Part shown: piece after piece, positions 52,610-61,496 of the stretch
Position numbering within the stretch: position 1 is the first letter of the stretch
Layout of the letters: each line of letters begins with the position of its first letter
NCBI RefSeq assembly: GCF_000330885.1
Contig: NC_020062.1
Coordinates: 566,374 to 630,373, forward strand
Length of the DNA stretch: 64,000 nt
Reading direction: 5' to 3'
Origin: Rhizobium tropici CIAT 899
GTDB lineage: Bacteria > Pseudomonadota > Alphaproteobacteria > Rhizobiales > Rhizobiaceae
Translations under genes and position numbers: made by a program
Notes under the pieces: model-generated
What the model was told of the DNA's origin: nothing
The model's input: the letters and a program-made list of their open reading frames with translations, nothing else
Databases searched by the model: none

Positions 52610-54145
52610 TTATGCATTTCCCGTGGCGGCACGGACGAGTGTTTCCGGTGTCAGCTCCTCGCGGTCAAAAAGACCAGCCGACAGACCCTCTTTCATAACG
52701 AGTACGCGATCCGCCATGCCGATGATCTCCGGCAGTTCGGAAGAGATCATGATGATGCTCAGGCCCTCGGCCGCCAGCTCGCTGATGAACCCATGGACGG
52801 CGGCCTTCGAACCGATATCGATCCCTTTGGTGGGCTCGTCGAGAATGATGATTTTCGGCTGCGTCGCGAGCCACTTGCCGATGACCACTTTCTGCTGATT
52901 GCCGCCGGACAAAGTGCCGACAGGCACGGAAAGGGCGGCTGCGCGCAGATCGAGCCGTTCGGCATATTTGCGGGCAAGAGCGAATTCGTTGGCCGCCTTC
53001 AGGAAACCCTTGCGCGAGGTGCGTCCGAGCGACGGCAGCGACATGTTCTGATAGATCGGCATCGGCAGCGCCAAGCCGTGGCGGCCACGCTCTTCCGGCA
53101 CGTAGACGATGCCCGCACCGATGGCGTCCTGCGGCGACCGCACCTGGATTTCCTGACCATCGAGCGTCAGGCGACCTGAGAGCGGCTTGGTGATGCCGAA
53201 GAGCGATTGGCAGAGCTCCGAGCGTCCGGCGCCGATCAGGCCATAAATGCCAAGGATCTCGCCGCGCCTCAGCTTGAAGGAGATATCGCGGAATTCCGTG
53301 CGGTGACAATATTTGTCGACTTCTAGAACCGTTTCCCCGAGCGCTACCGCAACCTTGGGAAAAGCGTTGCCGACATCGCGTCCGACCATCATGCGGACGA
53401 TTTCATCCTGTGGCGTCGCCTTCAGCTCGCCGTGGCCGACGTCGCGACCGTCGCGGAAAACGACGAAATTATCAGCGATTTCATAGACTTCATCGAACTT
53501 GTGGCTGATGAAGAGGATCGCCTTGCCCTTTGCCTTCAATCCCTCGACGATGCGGAAGAGATCGTCGATCTCCTTGCGCGAAAGGGCGGCGGTGGGCTCG
53601 TCCATGATGACGACGCGGGCCTCGATCGACAGGGCGCGTGCGATTGCCACGAGATGGCGCTGCGCAATGGAGAGGTCTTTTAGTCGGGTTGTCGGATCGA
53701 TGGCGCTTTCCAGCGATTGCAGAAGTTCCCTCGAGCGGCTGTTCATCGTCTTCCAGTCGATGGTACGCCAGGATGTGCGCGGCGCATGGCCGAGGAAGAT
53801 GTTTTCGGCGACCGTCAGCTCGTCAAAGAGCACCGTTTCCTGATGGATGGCCGTCACGCCGGCATCGATGGCCGCCTGCGCATTGGCGAAAGCCGTCGGC
53901 TTGCCGTCGACAAGGATTTCGCCCTCGTTGGGACGGTAGATGCCGGTCAAGATCTTGACGAGGGTCGATTTTCCCGCGCCGTTCTCACCGATAAGGGCAG
54001 TGACCTTGCCGGGATGAAGCGAAATGCTGACGCCATCCAGCGCCTTGACGCCGGGAAAGATCTGGGAAATGCCGCGCATTTCCAGAATGGCCTGATTGTC
54101 CGCGGCTGGTGCGTCCGCGATGGAGCGTTGAAGAACTGTGGTCAT
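52610..54145 (-). CDS. rhaT: L-rhamnose ABC transporter ATP-binding protein (two domains)
   Basis: A 511-residue RbsA-type protein with two ABC domains; start at ATG 54143-54145. The N-terminal domain has Walker A GENGAGKST, signature-region LSIAQRHLVAIARAL and Walker B VVIMDEPTA. The C-terminal domain has a degenerate Walker A (GLIGAGRSE), a full signature LSGGNQQK and Walker B IIILDEPTKG. This asymmetry is normal for sugar importers of the family. It powers RhaP/RhaQ. Confidence 0.92.
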   Translation of the reverse strand: MTTVLQRSIADAPAADNQAILEMRGISQIFPGVKALDGVSISLHPGKVTALIGENGAGKSTLVKILTGIYRPNEGEILVDGKPTAFANAQAAIDAGVTAIHQETVLFDELTVAENIFLGHAPRTSWRTIDWKTMNSRSRELLQSLESAIDPTTRLKDLSIAQRHLVAIARALSIEARVVIMDEPTAALSRKEIDDLFRIVEGLKAKGKAILFISHKFDEVYEIADNFVVFRDGRDVGHGELKATPQDEIVRMMVGRDVGNAFPKVAVALGETVLEVDKYCHRTEFRDISFKLRRGEILGIYGLIGAGRSELCQSLFGITKPLSGRLTLDGQEIQVRSPQDAIGAGIVYVPEERGRHGLALPMPIYQNMSLPSLGRTSRKGFLKAANEFALARKYAERLDLRAAALSVPVGTLSGGNQQKVVIGKWLATQPKIIILDEPTKGIDIGSKAAVHGFISELAAEGLSIIMISSELPEIIGMADRVLVMKEGLSAGLFDREELTPETLVRAATGNA

Positions 54146-54218
54146 CAGCAATGTACCGGATCGGTGAAACCAGGTCCGGCGGCTGATGCCGCCGGAGAGC
54201 TGCGAGTTCGATTTTCGA

Positions 54219-55214
54219 TCAGAAAACCTTGGAGAACTGATCGATGTTCGAGGCGTTGTAGACGAACGGATCGGCCATGGCGGCCTCGCCGTTTTCGCCA
54301 ACCTTGATCTTGCCCATGCGGCCGGCATTGATCTCGCTGCCCGGCTTGCCGTCGGTCTCGCCCTTGACGAGGCGATAAGCGATCTGCGTTGCGGAATAGC
54401 CGAGATCGATCGGGTTCCAGATCGCGAATTCCTTCGTCGCGCCTGATTTGATCGCGCCGGCCATTTCGGACGGCAGGCCGAGACCGGTCACATAGACCTT
54501 ACCGATTTTGCCGGCATCCTTGACGGCCTGCGAAGCGGCAAGCACGCCCACCGTCGTCGGGGCGACGATGACCTTGACTTCCGGATGTGAGGTCAGGAGG
54601 CCCTGGGCTTCACGATAGCTTTTGTCCGAGAGGTCGTCGCCATAGACTGTTGTCACCAGATTGAGGCCCGGGAAATCCTTGAGCTGCTTCTTCATCTCGC
54701 CGATCCAGATATTCTGGTTGGTCGAGGTGGTCGTTGCCGACAGGATGGCGAAGTCGCCCTTGCCGCCGTCAAGGTGATCCTTGGCGAGCGTCAGGCACAT
54801 CTTGCCGATCAGCTCGTTGGACGAGGGGTTCAGCTGCAGGATGCGGCCGGCCTTGGCGACACCGGAATCCCAGGAGATGACCTTGATGCCGCGCTGCGCA
54901 GCCTTCTTCAGTGCCGGGACGACTGCATCGGGATCGTTTGCGGAAATCGCGATGGCATCGACGCCCTGTGCAATCAGCGAGTTGATGACTTCGATCTGGC
55001 CTTCGGCCGTGGTCGAGGTCGGGCCGGTATAGATCACCTGCACGCCGCCGAGATCCTTGGCTGCTTCCTGTGCGCCCTTGTTGGCGGCTTCGAAGAAGCC
55101 GTTGCCCAGCGACTTCACTACGAGACCGATCTTGACGTCCTTTGCACTTGCCGCGCTGGCCATCAGTGTCGCGGCGAGCGCGACGCCGATTGCCAGTTTC
55201 TTTGCTATATTCAT
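54219..55214 (-). CDS. rhaS: L-rhamnose ABC transporter substrate-binding protein
   Basis: ATG at 55212-55214 with GGGAGGAAG (331 residues). A Sec signal (MNIAKKLAIGVALAATLMASAASA) leads to a RbsB-type binding protein: KDVKIGLVVKSLGNGFFEAANKGAQEAA, AISANDPDAVVPALKKAAQRGIKVISWDSG, and a hinge-region NPIDLGYSATQIAY. It captures L-rhamnose in the periplasm. First structural gene after rhaR, 53 bp downstream. Confidence 0.93.
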   Translation of the reverse strand: MNIAKKLAIGVALAATLMASAASAKDVKIGLVVKSLGNGFFEAANKGAQEAAKDLGGVQVIYTGPTSTTAEGQIEVINSLIAQGVDAIAISANDPDAVVPALKKAAQRGIKVISWDSGVAKAGRILQLNPSSNELIGKMCLTLAKDHLDGGKGDFAILSATTTSTNQNIWIGEMKKQLKDFPGLNLVTTVYGDDLSDKSYREAQGLLTSHPEVKVIVAPTTVGVLAASQAVKDAGKIGKVYVTGLGLPSEMAGAIKSGATKEFAIWNPIDLGYSATQIAYRLVKGETDGKPGSEINAGRMGKIKVGENGEAAMADPFVYNASNIDQFSKVF

Positions 55215-55267
55215 GTCACTTCCTCCCAAAGTTAATAGGCATGCTCACCCCATTTCGGCCGCGTGTC

Positions 55268-56080
55268 TCACGCGACCGACGGGGAATCCTCCTCCTCGGC
55301 CTGAGCCGAAACATTTGCAATAATGAGCGAAATACCCGCATCCTCGATCATGCGCACGGTTTCGGCGGAAACGCTGTCATCGGTAATGATGGTTGAGACC
55401 TGTTCGAGCGGACAAAGGATCAGGCTGGAGCGTTGGCGGAACTTGCTCGAGTCCACCATGACGACGAGTTCGTCGGCCTGGCGCATCAGCTTCTGCTCGC
55501 TCTGGATGACCAGCGCATCGGCTTCCATGATGCCGAGCGGGCCGACGCCCTGTGCACCAATGAACATGCGCCGCGCATAGAAATTTCGGATCGTGTCGTT
55601 GTCGAAGGGTGAGAGGATCAGGCTCTGCTCGCGATAGATCGCGCCGCCCGGCACTGTCACGGTGTTCTTCGAATGTTTGACCAGATGTTCGGCGATGGCG
55701 AAGGAATTCGTCATCACCTGCAGCCGGAAGGCCGAGATATAATGCACGAGCTGGAACGTGGTCGTGCCGCCATTGATGATGATGGCGTCGCCGGGATTGC
55801 AGAGTTCGGCAGCCTTGCGCGCAATTGCGCGTTTCCTATCGATGTTGACGGCTTCGGATACACGGAACGGCCGCGCTGCCAGATTGCCGAGCTGTGGGGG
55901 ATGAATCGATTCCGCCCCGCCGCGCACGCGCCGGATCTTTCCCTGGATGTGCAGGGCAGCGATATCACGGCGTATCGTCGCTTCCGAAGCCTCGGTCAGC
56001 TCGGAAATATCCTGAATCGTCACGACAGACTTTTCCTGTACGGCGCTCAGAATAATGCGATGGCGTTCGCGTTCGTGCAT
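55268..56080 (-). CDS. rhaR: DeoR-family regulator of rhamnose genes
   Basis: ATG at 56078-56080 with GGAGGAG (270 residues). The N-terminal HTH VTIQDISELTEASEATIRRDIAALHIQGKIRRVRGG is typical DeoR; the C-terminal sugar-phosphate-sensor domain has DAIIINGGTTTFQLV and a late MVMVDSSKF-like segment. In rhizobia it negatively controls both rhaRSTPQUK and rhaDI. Tandem repeats and dyads in the 207-bp divergent gap (56081-56287) are likely its sites. Confidence 0.92.
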   Translation of the reverse strand: MHERERHRIILSAVQEKSVVTIQDISELTEASEATIRRDIAALHIQGKIRRVRGGAESIHPPQLGNLAARPFRVSEAVNIDRKRAIARKAAELCNPGDAIIINGGTTTFQLVHYISAFRLQVMTNSFAIAEHLVKHSKNTVTVPGGAIYREQSLILSPFDNDTIRNFYARRMFIGAQGVGPLGIMEADALVIQSEQKLMRQADELVVMVDSSKFRQRSSLILCPLEQVSTIITDDSVSAETVRMIEDAGISLIIANVSAQAEEEDSPSVA

Positions 56081-56114
56081 TGGCTCCTCCTTATGGGCGG
56101 TTATTTCGCAAATA

Positions 56115-56190
56115 TGACAATGTGTCAATCATAAACAATCATAAACTTTCATATTGCATCGCAGCATTATCGAATTTGATCGTTTTCGAT
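56115..56190. promoter_or_regulatory. rhaR-rhaD divergent control region with dyads and tandem repeats
   Basis: Visible elements: the inverted repeat TGACA-3-TGTCA (56115-56127); two exact tandem copies of AATCATAAAC (56127-56136 and 56137-56146); and ATCGAA-10-TTCGAT (56169-56190). A consensus -35 TTGACA at 56190-56195 points toward rhaD. The region is A/T-rich and fits DeoR-type multiple binding. Confidence 0.6.
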
Positions 56191-56287
56191 TGACAAGATG
56201 ACTATACGTGAGCGATACCCTGCTCACAAAGGGTGGCGCCATCACGATCCGGTCCGCCCGAAAGACTTGATTTCAAGGGAGGATGAC

Positions 56288-58384
56288 ATGGCGGCTGGCG
56301 TTCAGCTTCTGAAGAACCGTTGGGATGATGCGTATGCGGCGGGCTTGGATGAGCCGGGCAAGCTGCTTTATCGCTCGAATCTGCTCGGTGCCGACAAGCG
56401 TATCACCAACTACGGCGGCGGCAACACCTCGGCCAAGGTCATGGAAACCGATCCGCTCTCCGGCGAGAGGGTTAGGGTGCTCTGGGTCAAGGGCTCCGGC
56501 GGCGATGTCGGCACCATTAAGCTCGACGGTTTCGCGACGCTCTATCAGGACAAGCTCGACAGCCTGAGGAATATCTATCAGGGCGTTTCAGACGAGGACC
56601 GCATGGTCGGCTTCCTGCCGCATTGCACCTTCAATCTCAATGCTCGCGCCGCATCCATCGACACGCCGCTGCATGGCTTTGTGCCGTTCACCCATGTCGA
56701 TCACATGCATCCCGATGCCATTATCGCCATCGCTGCGTCCAAGAACTCGCGCGAACTGACGCGGGAGATCTTCGGGGACGACATCGGCTGGCTACCCTGG
56801 CGCCGGCCCGGTTTCCAGCTCGGCCTCGATCTCGAAGCCTTCGTCAATGCCCATCCGAATGCCAAAGGCGTCGTGCTCGAAAGCCATGGCCTGTTCACCT
56901 GGGCTAATGATGCCAAGGAATGCTACGAGCTGACGCTCGCCATCATCAACAAGGCAATCGAATGGTTCGCCGCCAAGACCGAAGGCAAGACGATTTTCGG
57001 CGGCGCCGCTGTCGAAAGCCTGCCGCGAGTGGAGCGTCGTGCCATCGCCGCCCGGCTCATGCCTGAGATCCGCGGCCGCATAGGCAAGGCCGAGCGCAAG
57101 CTCGGCGATTTCGACGATCAGGATGCCGTGCTCGAATTCGTCAACTCGAAGAATCTCCGCCCGCTTGGCGCGCTCGGCACCAGCTGCCCGGATCATTTCC
57201 TGCGCACCAAGATCCGCCCGCTGATCGTCGATTTCGATCCGGCTAAGCCCGATGTCGATGCCGTCATCGCCGGTCTCGACAAGGCGCTGGAGGACTATCG
57301 CGCCGACTACGCGCGTTACTATAATGATTGCAAGCATGACAATTCGCCTGCCATGCGCGACCCGAACCCGGTGATCTTCCTCGTTCCCGGCGTCGGCATG
57401 CTGTCCTTTGCCCGCGACAAGGCAACGGCCCGTATTGCCGGCGAGTTCTATGTCAACGCGATCAATGTCATGCGCGGCGCCTCCACCGTTTCCGAATATC
57501 AGGGCCTGCCGGAGCAGGAAGCCTTCGATATCGAATATTGGCTGCTGGAAGAGGCCAAGCTGCAGCGCATGCCGAAGCCGAAGAGCCTCGCCGGCCGTGT
57601 GGCCTTCGTCACCGGCGGCGCCGGCGGCATCGGCCGTGCGACGGCGGCACGCCTGGTGGGCGAGGGCGCTTGTGTGGTTCTGGCTGACATCGACCAGGCG
57701 GCGCTGGAGAGCACACAGGCGGATTTTGCCAAGATGTTCGGCGCCGACGCGGTGCGCAGCGTCAAGCTGGACGTGACGAAGGAAGATGCCGTCATTGCCG
57801 CCTTTGCCGAGGCCTGTGTCGAATTCGGCGGCGTCGACATTCTGGTATCGAATGCCGGGATCGCATCGTCGGCACCGATCGAAAGCACCGAGCTTTCGAT
57901 GTGGAACCGCAATATCGACATTCTCGCGACCGGTTATTTCCTCGTCTCGCGCGAAGCCTTCCGGCTGTTCCGCCGTCAGAATCTCGGCGGCAATGTCGTC
58001 TTCGTCGCGTCGAAGAACGGTCTGGCCTCCTCGCCGAATGCTGCCGCCTATTGCACGGCAAAGGCTGCCGAAATCCATCTGGCCCGGTGCCTGGCGCTGG
58101 AGGGTGCTGAAGCCGGCATCCGCGTGAATACGGTCAATCCCGATGCCGTCCTGCGTGGCTCGAAGATATGGAACGGCGAGTGGCGGGAGCAGCGCGCCGC
58201 CTCCTCGAAGATCGAGGTGGACGAGCTGGAGGAACATTACCGCAAGCGCTCGATGCTGAAGCTGAATGTGTTCCCGGAGGATATCGCAGAGGCGATCTAC
58301 TTCCTGGCATCGGACCTTTCCGCCAAATCGACGGGTAATATCATCAACGTCGATGCCGGTAATGCGCAGAGTTTTACGCGGTAG
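56288..58384 (+). CDS. rhaD: Bifunctional rhamnulose-1-phosphate aldolase / short-chain dehydrogenase
   Basis: ATG 56288 (GGGAGGATGAC site) gives a 698-residue fusion. Residues ~1-430 are a class II aldolase/AraD-type domain with the zinc His motif HVDHMHPDA and the later HGLFTWA. Residues ~435-698 are an SDR with TGGAGGIGRAT, SNAGIASS and the AYCTAKAA active-site Tyr/Lys. It cleaves rhamnulose-1-phosphate to DHAP and L-lactaldehyde and oxidises the aldehyde to lactate. First gene of the rightward rhaDI unit. Confidence 0.92.
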   Translation: MAAGVQLLKNRWDDAYAAGLDEPGKLLYRSNLLGADKRITNYGGGNTSAKVMETDPLSGERVRVLWVKGSGGDVGTIKLDGFATLYQDKLDSLRNIYQGVSDEDRMVGFLPHCTFNLNARAASIDTPLHGFVPFTHVDHMHPDAIIAIAASKNSRELTREIFGDDIGWLPWRRPGFQLGLDLEAFVNAHPNAKGVVLESHGLFTWANDAKECYELTLAIINKAIEWFAAKTEGKTIFGGAAVESLPRVERRAIAARLMPEIRGRIGKAERKLGDFDDQDAVLEFVNSKNLRPLGALGTSCPDHFLRTKIRPLIVDFDPAKPDVDAVIAGLDKALEDYRADYARYYNDCKHDNSPAMRDPNPVIFLVPGVGMLSFARDKATARIAGEFYVNAINVMRGASTVSEYQGLPEQEAFDIEYWLLEEAKLQRMPKPKSLAGRVAFVTGGAGGIGRATAARLVGEGACVVLADIDQAALESTQADFAKMFGADAVRSVKLDVTKEDAVIAAFAEACVEFGGVDILVSNAGIASSAPIESTELSMWNRNIDILATGYFLVSREAFRLFRRQNLGGNVVFVASKNGLASSPNAAAYCTAKAAEIHLARCLALEGAEAGIRVNTVNPDAVLRGSKIWNGEWREQRAASSKIEVDELEEHYRKRSMLKLNVFPEDIAEAIYFLASDLSAKSTGNIINVDAGNAQSFTR

Positions 58385-58398
58385 TTTGCTACATTTTT

Positions 58399-58554
58399 CC
58401 TTCTCCCCACCGGGGAGAAGGTGGCCCTAAGGGTCGGATGAGGGGGGTGCTGTACATGCGGTTCTATCTTTCGCTTACGCTCAAGGTGTGAGTCGCTATG
58501 CTCCTCACTCCCCCTCATCTGCCCGTTGGGCATCTTCTCCCCGTTGGGGAGAAG
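58399..58554. repeat. RIME-like palindromic intergenic repeat
   Basis: Lies between rhaD and rhaI. The outer hairpins are CCTTCTCCCC-3-GGGGAGAAGG (58399-58421) and CTTCTCCCC-3-GGGGAGAAG (58534-58554). Inner arms GGATGAGGGG and CCCCTCAT pair across the element, and a small GCCC-3-GGGC hairpin is at 58521-58531. This matches the layout of rhizobial intergenic mosaic elements. It could modulate rhaI expression or mRNA processing. Confidence 0.8.
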
Positions 58555-58611
58555 AGGGAACAGCCAGTCGAGAGGCTGTAATGTTTCGAATGACGTACAT
58601 GGGAGGAAAGA

Positions 58612-59904
58612 ATGGCCGAGTTTAGAATTGCGCCCGATCTGGTTGCCGCGGAAAACGACAAGCGCGCCGCCGCGTTGAAATCCGATTATGAGGCGCTCGG
58701 CGCCACGCTCGCCCGCCGCGGCGTCGATATCGAAGCCGTCACAAAAAAGGTTTCGGAATTCTTCGTTGCCGTCCCGTCCTGGGGCGTTGGCACCGGCGGC
58801 ACGCGCTTTGCCCGCTTCCCCGGAGCTGGCGAGCCGCGCGGCATCTTCGACAAGCTCGATGATTGCGCCGTCATTCAGCAGTTGACGCGGGCAACGCCAA
58901 GGGTTTCGCTGCATATCCCCTGGGATAAGGCCGATCCGCGCGAACTGAAGGCTGCAGGCGATGCGCTTGGCCTCGGCTTCGACGCCATGAACTCCAATAC
59001 ATTCTCCGATGCGCCCGGCCAGGCGCATTCCTACAAATTCGGCTCGCTCAGCCATGTCGATGCGGCGACCCGCGCCCAGGCTGTCGAGCACAACATCGAA
59101 TGCATCGAAATCGGCAAGGCCATCGGCTCGAAGGCGCTGACGGTATGGATCGGTGACGGCTCGAACTTCCCCGGCCAGACCAATTTCACCAGGGCCTTCG
59201 AGCGCTATCTCGCCGCCATGGCTGATATCTACAAGGCACTGCCTGACGATTGGCGGCTGTTCTCCGAACACAAGATGTACGAGCCGGCCTTCTATTCCAC
59301 GGTCGTTCAGGACTGGGGCACCAATTACCTGATCGCGCAGACGCTTGGCCCGAAGGCGCAGTGCCTGGTCGATCTCGGTCACCACGCGCCGAATACCAAT
59401 ATCGAAATGATCGTGGCGCGCCTCATCCAGTTCGGCAAGCTCGGCGGCTTCCATTTCAACGATTCCAAGTATGGCGACGATGATCTCGACGCCGGCGCCA
59501 TCGAGCCCTACCGCCTCTTCCTCGTCTTCAACGAGTTGGTCGATGCCGAACGGCGCGGGGTCAATGACTTCAATCCGGCGCATATGATCGACCAGTCGCA
59601 TAACGTCACGGACCCGATCGAAAGCCTGATTTCCAGCGCCAACGAGATCCGCCGTGCGTACGCCCAGGCGCTGATCGTCGATCGCAATGCACTTGGCGAG
59701 TATCAGGATGCGAACGACGCGCTGATGGCATCGGAAACGCTGAAGCGCGCCTATCGCGCCGATGTCGAGCCGATCCTGGCCGAAGCACGCCGTCGCGCCG
59801 GCGGCGCCATCGATCCGGTCGCGACCTACAGGGCGGGTGGCTATCGCCGCAAGATTGCCGCCGAGCGTCCGGTTTCCGTTGCCGGCGGCGGCGGGATCAT
59901 CTGA
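58612..59904 (+). CDS. rhaI: L-rhamnose isomerase (rhizobial/Pseudomonas type)
   Basis: A 430-residue TIM-barrel isomerase with GGGAGGA upstream. It shows GVGTGGTRFARFPG, RVSLHIPWDKADP, FDAMNSNTFSD, VWIGDGSNFPGQTN, FSEHKMYEPAFYSTVVQDWGTNY and CLVDLGHHAPNTNIE. The Glu, Asp and His residues of the last three are metal ligands. It converts L-rhamnose to L-rhamnulose. 227 bp separate it from rhaD, containing the RIME-like repeat. Confidence 0.93.
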   Translation: MAEFRIAPDLVAAENDKRAAALKSDYEALGATLARRGVDIEAVTKKVSEFFVAVPSWGVGTGGTRFARFPGAGEPRGIFDKLDDCAVIQQLTRATPRVSLHIPWDKADPRELKAAGDALGLGFDAMNSNTFSDAPGQAHSYKFGSLSHVDAATRAQAVEHNIECIEIGKAIGSKALTVWIGDGSNFPGQTNFTRAFERYLAAMADIYKALPDDWRLFSEHKMYEPAFYSTVVQDWGTNYLIAQTLGPKAQCLVDLGHHAPNTNIEMIVARLIQFGKLGGFHFNDSKYGDDDLDAGAIEPYRLFLVFNELVDAERRGVNDFNPAHMIDQSHNVTDPIESLISSANEIRRAYAQALIVDRNALGEYQDANDALMASETLKRAYRADVEPILAEARRRAGGAIDPVATYRAGGYRRKIAAERPVSVAGGGGII

Positions 59905-59948
59905 GATTATCGGGTGCCGGCGACCGATGACCTCAGCGCCCGATAATC
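59905..59948. terminator. Long inverted repeat between convergent rhaI and WYL regulator
   Basis: GATTATCGGG (59905-59914) and CCCGATAATC (59939-59948) form a perfect 10-bp stem around a 24-nt loop. It begins one base after the rhaI stop and reaches into the stop codon of the convergent gene. T-runs are poor, so it may be a bidirectional terminator or an mRNA-end stabiliser. Confidence 0.45.
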
Positions 59949-60657
59949 ACCCTTTCCGTTGAGTTTGCTGGAGTTCCGCCTCTCGCCAGGCGGACCAGCG
60001 GCGGCGAAGTTCGCCTGAGCGCAAGCCATGACCGTCATTCAGCATGTCGGCCTCGGTAATCCGTTCCGTGCGGAAATGCCGGAAGCCCTGGCGCAGCTCG
60101 CACCATGCCACCAGAATGCGGCTCGTATCGGAATAGCCGAGGATAACGGGCCAGACGATCCTTGTGCTTTCCGCACCCGCATCGGACCGATAGCGCAGCC
60201 GAAGTTTTCGTCCTTCGCGGATTGCCGCCCGCAACATCGGCAGGTCGATGTTTTCTTCTTGGCCTCCCTGAAGAAGCGGCTTGGCGCCGACGCTCGGCTC
60301 AAGGATGAAGGGACGCAGGTGCCCGGGTACGATCGCGGTGATCTTGGCAACCACGTCGCGTGCGGCATTGGCAAGGGCCTTGTCGGCACGACCCGCAACC
60401 CATTGCGCCCCGAGGACGACGGCCTCGATCTCCTCGGGCGTCAGCATCAGCGGCGGCATTTCGTAACCGGGTGACAAAAGATATCCGAAGCCTGCCTCAC
60501 CTTCGATCGGAACCCGCTGGCTCATCAGATCGGCGATGTCGCGATAGACCGTGCGCTTGGAGACTTCGAGTTCATCCGCCAGCGCGGCAGCAGTTACCGG
60601 CCGGCTCGACCGGCGCAATATCTGTATGATCTGAAACAAACGATCGGCGCGACGCAT
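59947..60657 (-). CDS. YafY/WYL-domain transcription regulator
   Basis: ATG at 60655-60657 gives 236 residues with an HTH_11 start MRRADRLFQIIQILRRSSRPVTAAALADELEVSKRTVYRDIADL. A WYL domain follows (residues ~130-215: MLRAAIREGRKLRLRYRSDAG, ILVAWCELRQGFRHFRTERI). The motif is W-C-E-like instead of the strict WYL. Divergent from the VOC gene at 60760 (102-bp gap), a standard regulator-target arrangement. Confidence 0.9.
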   Translation of the reverse strand: MRRADRLFQIIQILRRSSRPVTAAALADELEVSKRTVYRDIADLMSQRVPIEGEAGFGYLLSPGYEMPPLMLTPEEIEAVVLGAQWVAGRADKALANAARDVVAKITAIVPGHLRPFILEPSVGAKPLLQGGQEENIDLPMLRAAIREGRKLRLRYRSDAGAESTRIVWPVILGYSDTSRILVAWCELRQGFRHFRTERITEADMLNDGHGLRSGELRRRWSAWREAELQQTQRKG

Positions 60658-60759
60658 TCCTGCTGACTCCTGCTGCCAGTATGGTGGCAACAGCCTTATG
60701 CAACAAGAGCCTTCGAGCCGCCAGCGACACAGCGGGCGGGAATTTCGAAGGAGCATTCG

Positions 60760-61158
60760 ATGAAACTCGCATCCATGCGTCTGATCGCCTCAAACATCAA
60801 GAAGATGGTTGGCTTTTATGAGATGGTCACCGGTCACCCGGCCGAGTGGCTTGCGCCAGTCTTTGCCGAGATCGTCACCCCCTCGGCGACGCTTGCGATC
60901 GGAAGCGCCGAGACCGTCGCCCTGTTCAAGGAGGGCAGCGCCGAACCCTGCGCCAATCGCTCAGTCATCATCGAATTCCAGGTTGACGACGTCGATGCTG
61001 AATTCGCAAGGTTGAAGGACAAGGTAGAGGTCGTGCATGAGCCGAAGCTGATGCCGTGGGGAAACCGGGCAGGGCAAATCCGCGATCCCGAGGGAACGCT
61101 CATCAGCCTTTACACGCCCGTCACGGATTTTGCGAAGCAGCGCTTTGCCCGGCGTTGA
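60760..61158 (+). CDS. VOC-family (glyoxalase/bleomycin-resistance-like) protein
   Basis: A 132-residue single VOC domain: MRLIASNIKKMVGFYEMVTGHPAEW at the start and GNRAGQIRDPEGTLISLYTP at the end. It has an AAGGAG site. Typical metal ligands are only partly kept: the first is not His. Likely controlled by the divergent WYL regulator. Function unknown. Confidence 0.85.
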   Translation: MKLASMRLIASNIKKMVGFYEMVTGHPAEWLAPVFAEIVTPSATLAIGSAETVALFKEGSAEPCANRSVIIEFQVDDVDAEFARLKDKVEVVHEPKLMPWGNRAGQIRDPEGTLISLYTPVTDFAKQRFARR

Positions 61159-61496
61159 GCGGTAAGGAGCGGCCGAAATCCTATGATCGGGCGATGCCTT
61201 CTGCCTGGCGGCATCGCTCGTCTTAAGTCACGCCTTGGTCGCCTTGTGGGTACGGCTAACCGATCCAGATAGCTGCAAATTTGTCATGGTCATCTGGCAG
61301 ATTTGAAATCATCTTCCTGCACGGCGGCCGACCACGATCGGAGCCGTGGTTTGTTCATTTGTGTCCGTCGCCTCCGCACTTTCGAGTGGCTCGGCAATGG
61401 GAATTGAGTATTGTCGCTTGCAACGGCCCGCCGTGATTTGGCGGTCGAAGCTGGCAAAAAAGTCAGAGCCCTGCTGTTGATAGGTGAGGAAAGACG
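61159..61496. other. Intergenic region, 338 bp
   Basis: No gene or clear repeat seen. It should contain the promoter of the aldolase gene at 61497. Confidence 0.4.

Noticed and set aside
56792..58237. 481-codon minus-strand open frame
   Set aside because: Mirror frame of rhaD with no recognisable protein features.
58297..59601. 434-codon minus-strand open frame
   Set aside because: Mirror frame of rhaI crossing the RIME-like repeat; not a credible protein.
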